A stretch of DNA of 64,000 nucleotides from Aquila chrysaetos chrysaetos (taxonomy: Eukaryota > Chordata > Aves > Accipitriformes > Accipitridae): positions 15,470,041 through 15,534,040 of the forward strand of contig NC_044011.1 in the NCBI RefSeq assembly GCF_900496995.4, written 5' to 3'. Each line of letters begins with the position of its first letter. Within the stretch, counting starts at the first letter, position 1. Both the position numbers and the translations under genes were made by a program. Under the pieces are notes generated by a model. The model saw only the letters and a program-made list of their open reading frames with translations, had not been told where the DNA came from and searched no databases. Below are positions 26,586 through 35,532 of the stretch, in pieces.

Positions 26586-29500
26586 CTGTTGAAGAGTACG
26601 AAGAGAATCATGAGTGGAGGGTAAACACACAGACCAAACATTCCCTGATGTTATCTAATTGCCACAAAACATATTATAACTTCTCCTACTCTAGAGAGAA
26701 AAATTACAAATTTAGCCTAATTCTGGTTGTATCAGATTCTGATGGAGATTGAACAGGAATAATCAGTCTATAACTGCAGGTACTTTGGACTTGAATAGAG
26801 GTAACCAATTTAAAATTCTTTAAATTTTAAATTTAAAGGACAGACTAAATGCAAAGCAGTAAGAAAAACAGTCCTCCTGAATCCTCCAAACCTCATCCAA
26901 GGATGGTGATTTAGTTAACTTTAATTTCAAAAAAGAAAATAAATCTGAATTCCATTTAAATAATTAACATTTTTGAAAAGTGAGCAATGTGTCCAGAAAT
27001 CTCAGCTGTGGGGCACTCAGCTTGAGACACCAAATGGAAGCAATTCCTACTTCTCTCCGATGAATGCATTTTTGACACAAAACCAGATCCACCATTCAAA
27101 ATCATTCAGCATTAGAAAATCATAGACCTGTAGAACACCTTATATCACTCAATTGTGAAAATGTTTTTATAATCTACATGTGTGTGTGTAGACATACATA
27201 TATGTTTATCAAGGAAAAAAAAATTTAGACTGCTACTTCACTGTACAGTCGAACTTTCAGATTCCTAATGCTATACAGTAGTGTTAGAGCAGCTTGATTG
27301 TACTTTCCAGTGCAATTATATCTTCTTCTCTTCTTGCACAAATTTGCAGAATAAGACTTTTGAGCTTGAGTATAAAAACTTTTTCTACTTAGGAAAAATC
27401 TGTTACTTATTAACTATGACTTTCAATAAACTTTTCTTAAAGTCTTATAAGACACTTGCAATGTAGATCTGCAGCTATACGTGGAAAAAAAAAAGCTTAA
27501 GAAAAATAAGAAGGTGAAGAGAAACTTAGGCTGTTGGCAGTTGTTGACAACTCCAAATGTTTGATGCATTACAAATAAGTAGTTAAAAGAAGTATAGAAC
27601 GAACAGAAGAAATATTCATTTATTTAATTCTTAAGAAATAAGAACTACTTAAAGTCTTTGGCTTTTTTTTTTCCTTTTTTAAAAAAATTGTTTAAATTTT
27701 TTAAATTGTTGAAGCAAAATTGACAGGTTTTGTGGGATTGCTTATCTGGAAAACATGTGATTCATTATAAGCCTGTGGAAACTAGGATGAAATGACTAAA
27801 CTTTTTCATGTCTGATTCAAGGCAAAATTTAAGCAAAAAAAATTTTGAAAAAATCACTAAGCCATTTTGAGGGTACCTAGACACCCGGGGGCGGGGGGGA
27901 GATGTAGAGCATCCCAGTGTATCAGTCGTCTCCACTTAGTTTCTGACATTGTCTTAAAATAGGCACAATAAGCAAAATCTGGCAGCCACACTAATAATAG
28001 TTACAAGCACTTCGAACTGGAGATACTACTTTCAGAAATATGCTTTACAAGCTGATCATGTGCCAGACAACATGTGAGAAATTAAAGATGAATGGAAATC
28101 ACCAGTTACCTCAGAAAACTCCATGAGCCTGCTGTGATTCTTGGATGCTTTGGATCTGGTGCCTTTTTTGTTCAAGTTGGTTGGTGGGGTTGCTTTCTGA
28201 ATGGAAGCTAAAGCCGCTCGGTAGAGAACATACTCCCTTGTTGCAGCATGCTCTGATGCCTTAGTGCCATTCTAATGAAAAGAAAAACAAGAAAATTTGA
28301 GAAGAGACTCATCCAATACCGACTTTTTGTTTAATAGAAGTTAACAACTTATTTTTGATCCTTCCTCCTGGCTAGAAGGTTTCAAATAATAAAGCTTCAT
28401 ACCAAGTAGTATGCTACTAATTTTACCTTAGCTTTCTCAGTCACTACCCTTATAAATGCGTAGAACAGACCCCTAGTTCAGACCATCAAAAGCAACCACC
28501 TTCTATTTTGTAATGCAACTTACTTTCTTATTAACACATAATTTAGGCAGAGTATGTAACCTAGTCACCGCAATGTTTTAAAGTACAAAGCTTTTTTTTC
28601 TAATTCTTTACGGTGAAGAGGGATGCTTGTAGTTTTCTTTCTGAGAAGTAAATTCCTCCCACCAATTTCCTAAGTTTGAGGTTCAGGTTAAAAAAAAGCA
28701 TACAATGGCAGGAAGGAAATCAAACTTTATGGGATGGATGTTCAGTGGCGTCTAACTGTTTCATCTCAAGAGGCTAGCACCGTAAAATACTACATAAAAT
28801 TCAAACTTGTCGACTACCTTATTCTGTGGTAGATCCTAAGCCTTGTTTCATTGCCTCTCCGTCTCTTAAGGAAGAAAAACATGCTTAGTGTTTTAAAAGA
28901 GTCCTGCCTTGGCAAAGTGCAATGCTACTGTGGTTGGATCTCGTATTTTTTATTTCATAGGACAAATAGGCATTAGGAATAGGTTGCAGTGCAAAAAGCT
29001 TTTCAGTTTTCTGTAGCCAGCACGTTGCACTTCAGAGACTGTTGCTAGAAAGTATAAGCAGAGAACGTGAGTTGCACACTCAGCTGAATGGTTTCTCTCA
29101 GTCTCTCTCCCTTCTGGATCAGTGGGGATGCCGAAGTAAGCAAGCCTCTGCTGAGAGCCTCTAGGGCTTGCCCAGCTGGCAGTGCTAGAACTGACCCTCC
29201 CCTTCCTGCCTTCCTCTCCAACACAGGACATGTGGAAGCTCTTAAGAACATCTGCATCACTCCTTGGGCAACCTTCTCAGTCAGCCTTCCTTGGGCTCCA
29301 AAGGCAGTGAAGTAACTAGCAACCCTTGAGACAGGGCATCCTAACAGGACAAACTCAGACACTCCAGTGACAATGCTTTCAATCTAAGAAGCTCTTCTGC
29401 AACGTCTCAAGGCTGAGAGGAATCCTGAAATAACAGAAAGACACTGCTGGTTTAGCCTTGAAATATATAACAAGTGCGGAAACTTACAGAAACGTTTCTC

Positions 29501-30438
29501 ACTGCTTTACTATACATTTGGAAAATCCATTTATCTTCCTGCAGAATCTTCTGCCATGTTGTGCTGACTTTGGCAAAACTGCAATGACAGTACAAACATA
29601 TCATTTACCACCTAGGAAAGGGAAAAACTTTTTAGCCCCATATCTAAGACATTCTTAAGCCATCTGATTAGGTTGTTTACTTTCCCAATGAAATACAATG
29701 AGATCAATATACTTACTTTATTAAATCCATCTCACCGAGATACCTTAAAATGTTGGCTAATATATGCTTCAGGTTCTTTTGGAAGAGTTCAGCAAGAATG
29801 TCTATTCTATCTAATCCCATTTTCTTTCCAATCAGGTTACAAAGTTCAAGCTTTCCCCTAAAAACAATTCTGTCTAGCGCAGCCCAAGACTTGAGATTTC
29901 TTTTACCACTTTTTTTCAAAGTTGAACAAATCATTTCTTCGTAATGGATTACCGGCAACAAATTCTTCTTTGAGAACTGTGCTTGGTTCTGGCTCTTCAT
30001 GAGACAATGCTTTGGTGTGCCACAGAGATTCCCAGCCAAAGGTATACTGTCCTCATGTTCTGTTGCATCAGTGTATTGATTACTTAACATAGAGGAATAA
30101 CCACTGTCCTCACTAAATTTACTGTTTTCCAGTGCCTCCATTTCATAGATACCTTCCTCAAGTCTCTGAGTTACTTGTTTGTTTTCTTTGTTATGTACAG
30201 GTCTTCCTTCATCTTCAAGATCTAGACTTCTAGTGGCCGCATGGTATGAGTCACTAAGTAGTATTTTCTGATGCTCTTCAGCACAGCTTTTACAAAAGCC
30301 TTCCTCATAATTCAAGGGGCAGGATTCTTCCAGTCTTGTCTTCTCCACAGCAGATTTCAGTGGTGCAAACCCAGCGTGAAGAGACGTACGGTCAAAATCA
30401 CATTTCATTTTGAAAGACTGGTTAAGGTTTGATTTCAT
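26334..30438 (-). CDS. FBXO5: F-box only protein 5 / EMI1, APC/C inhibitor (4 coding exons, 408 aa)
   Basis: FBXO5/EMI1 inhibits the anaphase-promoting complex (APC/C) with CDC20 or CDH1, so that cyclins A and B accumulate from S phase to mitosis. Coding segments, joined in order: 30438-29717, 29578-29488, 28271-28110 and 26585-26334; frames close exactly to 408 codons plus stop. Visible elements are a KEN-like HNKEN at about 82-86, a beta-TrCP degron DSGYSS at 111-116, an F-box region at about 208-256 crossing the exon 2/3 junction, a D-box-type RAALASIQK at 289-297, a cysteine-rich zinc-binding region from C339 to C380, and the C-terminal ...NLRRL tail. From family knowledge, the D-box, zinc-binding region and RL tail block APC/C, and the degron targets EMI1 for SCF-beta-TrCP destruction via PLK1. 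Human EMI1 has 447 residues. The start is placed at the first ATG of exon 2 because exon 1 contains none. A second ATG ten codons on, at MKCDF, aligns with the human internal start. Confidence 0.95.
28110..28271 (-). CDS. FBXO5: FBXO5 coding exon 4
   Basis: A 162-bp exon with phase 0 at both ends, encoding residues 272-325 (NGTKASEH ... LMEFSE). The donor is GAG|GTAACT, and the acceptor follows TTCATTAG. It contains the D-box-type RxxL (R289, L292). The linker with AAKTLRN in the next exon matches the EMI1 family. Confidence 0.95.
29488..29578 (-). CDS. FBXO5: FBXO5 coding exon 3 (end of F-box)
   Basis: A 91-bp exon, too short to stand out as an open frame. It was found by searching for the expected MDLIN-xxKVSTTW junction. 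Acceptor TTGCAG, donor TCT|GTAAGT. It completes the split codon AA|T (Asn241) and encodes 30 further residues including KVSTTWQKIL, the second half of the F-box. The preceding intron is only 138 bp. Confidence 0.93.
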
Positions 30439-30453
30439 TATTCTGTTTGTATC
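29717..30453 (-). CDS. FBXO5: FBXO5 exon 2 (contains the start codon)
   Basis: A 737-bp exon with acceptor TTTTTTCCAG and donor GTAAGT. The first in-frame ATG is at 30438-30436 (A at -3, a reasonable context). The second, at 30408, matches the conserved MKCDF. The reading frame stays open through the acceptor into exon 1 (...AALQ|DTNRI), but exon 1 has no ATG. This exon carries the KEN-like motif, the DSGYSS degron and the first half of the F-box. Confidence 0.92.
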
Positions 30454-32352
30454 CTGGAAAAAACAACAAAGACAGTATTGCAACACATATCACAAATTCT
30501 TTTCCTTATAAAGAACCGATTATGTCTTCTTTCTGCATTATGAATTTTAAGCTTACCTAACTCACCCTCTAGTGTCCAAACCACAGACAACTAGTGGAAC
30601 TAAGGATTTGAACAGCCACACATTAAATCTACGTAAGGTTACCTCAAAATTAAAGCTTTATGCTGCATATAACTGGGGTGAGAAAACTGACTGGGTGATT
30701 TACTTTGTCACCATTCCACCAGTATAGATTACTTTTAAGCACACAATGTCTCCGCTTCCTGCCCTAAATGCAGCAATATACTCAGGACACTTGTGGTCCC
30801 TGCAAGGGACACCAGTGGCAGAGGGTCCGTGAGTGACAGCAGGACCGTACAGGGGTATAGCCAGGCCAGAGCAGCCTGAAGTTTGCATTTAAGGCCAGAG
30901 GCAATGCTGCTGATGCAGCCAGGTATCTGGCATTTTTAAAAGGGGAGGAGGCTGGGTGGCACAGGAAAAGCTTGAGTGCTCACATACATGTGTAAATCAC
31001 AATGGAAATCCGCGACCCTCGCACAATGGTCAAAGTGAAATAAAGGTTACTTACAAGAGCGATTTTAAGAGGGTGGGAGGTCGATAGCTACTATAGGGAA
31101 ATTGAGCTTTTCTTGCCCTGTTTCTTTCCCCTCCCCCCCCGCCAAGTGTGGTGCTATCGATATTAACCATTGCGGGGGGATGGGCGAGGGCTGAAGGAAG
31201 CCATCTCTGTCGTGTTAAATCTAAGGGGAAAACGATTTCCAACATGCTTTGCAATCCACAGGAAAAATAAGCTCCCCCATTTGAGCAGGTATTTTAAGGG
31301 ATTTATGCACTTCCAGCAGTTTTGGAAAAAAGGATTAGAAAAAAGTGTTTCGTGAACGTTTCAGAGAAAAAGTCCCTTCTTCGTACCTACGTTTGGTGGA
31401 AGAAAGGAGCAAATACGCTGATGGCTTTGTACAGTGAGAGTTGGGGGCGAGATGCAAGCCCTCGCTAAGCCTCCTCCCCTTCCCCCCTCGCTTGCGCGCC
31501 GCCAGCGAGCAGAAGAGCTTTCGGACCGAAACCCTGCGGAATTGGGAAATGTCGTCGTCGTCCGCCCCCCCTTCCCCCCTCCCCGTGTTTCGGGGCGCCA
31601 GGGCCGGCCCCGACCCCCCGGCGGAGCGGGCTCAGCCGCGGGCCCCCGCCGCGCTGTCAGGCTGCTCCCGCCCAGCGCTCAAGATGGCCCGGGTCGGCAG
31701 CAGGTAGACCGGCTGCCGGCCCTGCCGAGCCCCGCGGCCGCGGGAACGGCACCCTGCGCTTGCGGGGGGGGGGGGGGGGTCTCCGCTTTCCCCTGCCTCA
31801 GAGGATTCCCCCTAAAATGATGGCGGCGGGGCGGGCAGGAGCGCGCCGGGGGGATGCCCCCCTCCGGCGGCGTGGCCCGGCGAGCGGGAGACAGCAGGCG
31901 CCTGCCCGCCCGCCGCTGCCCGCCGGCGGGAGCTGCGCTCCCCACCCCGGCTGGGGCCGGGACCGGCACCGGCACCGGGACCCGGCCCCGCTAGTACGCG
32001 GCGGGCAGCGGGGGGAGCCCCACACGCGGCTCGGTGGCGGGACCGGGCGCTCGGCGGCCGCCCATGCGCCGCCGTCCCGTCCCGCCGGCGGAATAGCCGC
32101 GGGGCGAGGCTGGGGAAGGGTGGCGGGTCCTGGGACCCCGTCCCGGGTCCGCCTGCCGCCCCTCGCAGCGCCGCCAGCACCTCCGGTCCCGCCACCACGT
32201 ACGCCGGCAGCCCCGCGCCGTCCCGGCCACGGAGCCCTCACCGCGGACTCTCGCTACCCCGAACCGGCCCCGCCACAGAGCCCTCACCGCAGAGCCCCGC
32301 TGCCCCGGACCGGACCGGCCCTGCCACAGAGCCCCCCGCCGCCCGCGCTCAC
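30454..32352 (-). other. FBXO5: FBXO5 intron 1
   Basis: A 1.9-kb intron whose gene-proximal part (about 31430-32352) belongs to the CpG island and contains a G16 homopolymer at 31764-31779. The long overlapping frames on both strands here (up to 303 codons) follow from GC composition and are not credible proteins. Confidence 0.8.
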
Positions 32353-32400
32353 CTGCAGGGCTGCGCCGCCGCGGCCGCGGGCAGTGAGTGCGCGGCCGCC
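32353..32400 (-). other. FBXO5: FBXO5 exon 1 (non-coding, 5' end approximate)
   Basis: A donor CTGCAG|GTGAGC at 32353/32352 in the CpG island splices in phase with exon 2. No ATG occurs in any frame on the minus strand between about 32548 and the donor, so translation cannot start here at an AUG. The 5' end is estimated from an AT-rich, TATA-like element (TTTTTAAAAG on the minus strand) near 32411-32420. Confidence 0.6.
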
Positions 32401-32411
32401 CTCGCCGGGTA

Positions 32412-32516
32412 CTTTTAAAAACTTTGAATTTGGTATCCAAAACGGCGCCGGCCAATCGGACGCGGCCGGCGGGGCGACGCGGCCAATAGGGAGGCGGGCA
32501 GAAGGCGGGGGCCAAT
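32412..32516 (-). promoter_or_regulatory. FBXO5: FBXO5 core promoter: three CCAAT boxes and a CHR-like element
   Basis: Three CCAAT boxes, read on the plus strand, lie at 32452-32456, 32483-32487 and 32512-32516, spaced 31 and 29 bp. A CHR-like TTTGAA is at 32423-32428 and an E2F-like GGCGCC at about 32443-32448. NF-Y boxes about 30 bp apart next to a CHR are typical of cell-cycle promoters bound by NF-Y and DREAM/MMB. FBXO5 is known as an E2F and cell-cycle-regulated gene. The site assignments are inferred from motifs only. Confidence 0.6.
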
Positions 32517-33249
32517 CCGAGGAGCCGCGGGCGGAACCGCCCCGGCTCGCATTTTCCCTCCTCGGCCGGCAACGAGCGAGATGAGTGGCGCAGAGGCGGC
32601 GCGCGCGCGCTCCGGGCGGGGCGGGGCGGGGCCGGGCCGGGCGGGGGGCGGAGCGCGGGAGACAGGGCTCGGGCAGGGGCGGGGCCGCCCGCGCCTCCCG
32701 CCCGGCCGGCCCTTCCTCCGGCACCCGAAGGGTCTCCGCGCCCTCTCCTAAGCGAACAACCGACTTCTGCGGCACGGGGGCGCGACACCGCTCTAAGCCC
32801 TGCCAGGCGCCCGACTACACCCGCCTTTGCTTTTATAAATGGACGCGCCTGGGATCTTCCCGTCATCCTCTCACGCTCCGAGGGCACACTCCAAGTGTGC
32901 AAAGCTCCTCTACCGGGGAAGGACTTCGTTAAGTCTGGCGGTGGGTCCTACATCTGCCTTCCTCCCCACGGAACAATTGTATTTATTTTAAAGTGTGATC
33001 AACGTTATTAGTAGCCGGCAGAGTGAGGAGGAGTGCTACGGGGAGCTAAGCAGACTGGGCGCCAGCGCGGGGATCCCGCCGCTGCTGAAAATGCGGTCTT
33101 CTCACAGCTCAGGGAGGTTGCGTTTGTAGTGAGACAGCAGACCTTGCATTAAAATGAACGTGGAGCAAGAAAGGGACTTCAAGTCTTTAGGCAGTAAAGC
33201 TTGCCATGACAGGCCAAGGAGGTACCCCTCAGGATAGTGAGGTCCACCC

Positions 33250-33268
33250 CATATGACGCTGTCATATG
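33250..33268. repeat. Perfect inverted repeat, 8-bp arms
   Basis: CATATGAC - GCT - GTCATATG is a perfect palindrome with a 3-nt spacer. It could bind a dimeric factor or be chance. Confidence 0.85.
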
Positions 33269-33990
33269 CCAGTTTTGGGATACCTCTGCCAGCCTCCTGC
33301 CAGAACCACAAGATATCTGGCTGTTCTCACACTGACCAGAGGCTAGCCGCTTGCAAGGCAACAACAGAGCTGGTGTCTGTTCAGGAGCCAGCCAGGAACA
33401 GGGCGGCTGCGAGCCAGGCAGGATCTGGCTAGCCAGGCCGCCAGCTGCAACATCAGGGAAGGTCTAGGGTGACAAAGACCTGAACGCTTATATAGGTTTC
33501 ATGCAGGAGCCCAGTGCTTACACCTGGTTGATGGCCCTTATTTGTTTGGAGGAACATGAAGCTGAAGTTAGAGAGAAGGAATCGCAAACTCCATCCACCA
33601 CTTGGTGTAAGATAGCCTGGCTTTAAGTGAAGTCAAGACGACTGTCACAAGTGCTCTGTAGTCTTCTGTTCACAGTACTGATCTGGCAGGAATCAAGACT
33701 TCACTCCTAGTTTCTGCTCTAATCGGTATCTAATTATTTTACATACAAAATGCATCAATGTTTATTTTTACTTTCTTATGTGCCAGCTGGGAGTTGTAAA
33801 TCTGCTAGTTAATCTAGACCTAGGTCTCACACTTACCAACAGGAAATATGTACGCCTCACCTTATGCACACAGGCACTCCTACATCTGAAGTTAATGTAT
33901 GCATCTTTAATTAAAATACTTGGAACTTAATCATAATTACCATGCAATATTTCCCAGAAAACAAAGCTGATAAAGGTATTAAATGAGTCT

Positions 33991-34044
33991 ATGCATTGGT
34001 TCAAACCGGAGTCTCAAATGCATTGGTTCAAACTGCAGTCTCAA
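33991..34044. repeat. 27-bp tandem duplication (2 copies)
   Basis: Copies at 33991-34017 and 34018-34044 match at 25 of 27 positions and each starts ATGCATTGGTTCAAAC. It is a simple local duplication. No function is evident. Confidence 0.9.
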
Positions 34045-34727
34045 GTGTTAAAAAAGAAGATAGTAAACTGATAATAATAATAATTTGATTTTTATATAGG
34101 ATGTTTAAATAATGCATTTCTATAAGCTATCTGTAGCAAATTTACTTTGTTCCTATTCTAATTTCTTATACTAATTTTAATTAGAAGTCTGAAAGTAAAC
34201 ACCCGTATATTCATGGTAACATTTTTCCTTAGGTTCCAATTTCTTATTTACTGGTATTTATATTTCGAATACATTCTGTGTGTGTATACACACATGCATA
34301 GGTACAATGCACGATGGGACAACGTGGCATGGAAACCGCAGCTTTTGTATTGCTAGATGTATTTGGGATTGTAAAACGTAGTCTAAAATAAAGGTTAAAA
34401 GTCTTCTTTGCCCACAGATATAAACATGTGCACATATATCAGTAGATTAGAAAGGCAAAAGTTTTACTTTGCTTTCACAGATCAAATGTTTTAATATGCT
34501 GTTAAATAACTAGACAAAAATAGTAAGATGCCGTTCATACCATGTAACGTTTAGGAAACCAATAAACTGGAGAGTCAATTAAAAAAAAGGAGAAACTGAA
34601 CTGAAGTCAAATGGAGACTGAAATATCAGTCAAACAATATTGTAATGATTCTTTTCACTTTTGACTCAAGAACAGAAACATCCTCTTCAAAAACAATTCA
34701 CATAGCTTGTCACTTGGCTTCCACAGC

Positions 34728-34746
34728 TTTTTTTTTTTTTTTTTTT
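34728..34746. repeat. T19 homopolymer (A19 on the minus strand)
   Basis: A 19-nt run of T lies about 35 nt past a minus-strand AATAAA at 34785-34780. It may be a simple run or the tail remnant of an old retroposed sequence. Confidence 0.85.
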
Positions 34747-34864
34747 GGAACAAGGGATATTCCTAAATAATTTTTTGTGTTTATTAATAAGGGCCACAAG
34801 ACCATGAAAACATGAAGGAGATACACTTTGACTCCTTCTCCCATGCCACTTGTGATTAACAAAT

Positions 34865-35316
34865 ATGCAGATTAGTAGTGGAGTCATTTATTTATCACTT
34901 TCTTCCAATCACTCAAACAAAATAGGATTTTTTTGTTCTCTCAAGTAAGCTATCTGACACTGTACTGATGTTTAAACTGATGTTTTTAAATGAAAAATGG
35001 AACTAGAAATAGCTCATTTTTTAATGCATACCTTTCGAGAGTGGAGTATCAGTAGCTTCTCAGTGGAGAAAGTTAAAAACTGCAGTTACTCCTGGCCCAG
35101 TCAAATTTACTTTTTAAGTGGACTGCTGCAGCAATAATGTCTCATATGAAGGTAATAAAGTCTTTTACTCGGCAAGTAAGAAAACTGTTTATCAGTCATG
35201 AGGAAACAAGTTGTGGTGTCTTTCATGATCTGAAAAGCAGTTGCATTTTCCGGGTGGTGCTCCAAGAAACTCCTTTGCAGACAAATCTGTTGTAATGGGC
35301 TGACAAAGAGCAACGT
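34865..35316 (-). other. MTRF1L: MTRF1L 3' untranslated region (proximal end)
   Basis: This sequence follows the MTRF1L stop on the minus strand. The first AATAAA is at 34892-34887, about 425 nt downstream, and a second is at 34785-34780. Either could be used. The end given assumes the first site. Confidence 0.55.
34887..34892 (-). terminator. MTRF1L: MTRF1L candidate polyadenylation signal
   Basis: First AATAAA on the minus strand after the stop codon. An alternative hexamer lies at 34785-34780. Confidence 0.5.
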
Positions 35317-35532
35317 TCAGGATAGATTCTTTTTTTCATTTTCTGAAATAATTTCCATTAAAGATTCATAATCAGCATATTCTTTCAGAGTTTGTATCAT
35401 GTCATCTAGCATTTCTTCCCCTAGCATGAAACACTCAATACGATGCACTGATCGGCTTATCCTGTGGTCAGTAATCCGGTCCTGCGGAAAGTTGTATGTT
35501 CTGATCTTCTCCGACCTTCCTTTAGTCCCAAT
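35317..35532 (-). CDS. MTRF1L: MTRF1L exon 7 (terminal)
   Basis: Encodes residues 330-400, from [17 protein letters not shown] to the stop. The acceptor is TTTGACAG, phase 0. It covers the conserved [19 protein letters not shown] block of class I release factors and ends [12 protein letters not shown]. Confidence 0.95.
   Translation of the reverse strand: MGTKGRSEKIRTYNFPQDRITDHRISRSVHRIECFMLGEEMLDDMIQTLKEYADYESLMEIISENEKKNLS

Larger units (their letters stand above)
31440..32960. promoter_or_regulatory. FBXO5: CpG island at the FBXO5 promoter
   Basis: About 1.5 kb of very GC- and CpG-rich sequence covers FBXO5 exon 1, the start of intron 1 and the upstream promoter. The plus-strand G-rich tracts at 32613-32650 (repeated GGGGC and CCGGGC units) could form G-quadruplexes. 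I see no gene starting in the opposite direction from this island. Confidence 0.8.
32961..34727. other. Intergenic DNA between FBXO5 and MTRF1L
   Basis: About 1.8 kb with no gene. It contains the perfect inverted repeat at 33250-33268 and the 27-bp tandem duplication at 33991-34044. The 33100-33560 section is richer in GC than its surroundings and has a minus-strand TATATAAG near 33490. It might be an old LTR or other repeat, but I do not recognise the family. Confidence 0.5.

Noticed and set aside
31991..32902. 303-codon minus-strand open frame, with several frames of 110-274 codons around it
   Set aside because: All lie in the FBXO5 CpG island, where GC-rich sequence rarely contains stops. 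They overlap on both strands and show only low-complexity Pro/Arg/Gly/Ala sequence.
33100..33560. Possible LTR remnant with TATATAAG on the minus strand
   Set aside because: I do not recognise the family and see no clear TG...CA ends or flanking duplication. Left as a search suggestion.
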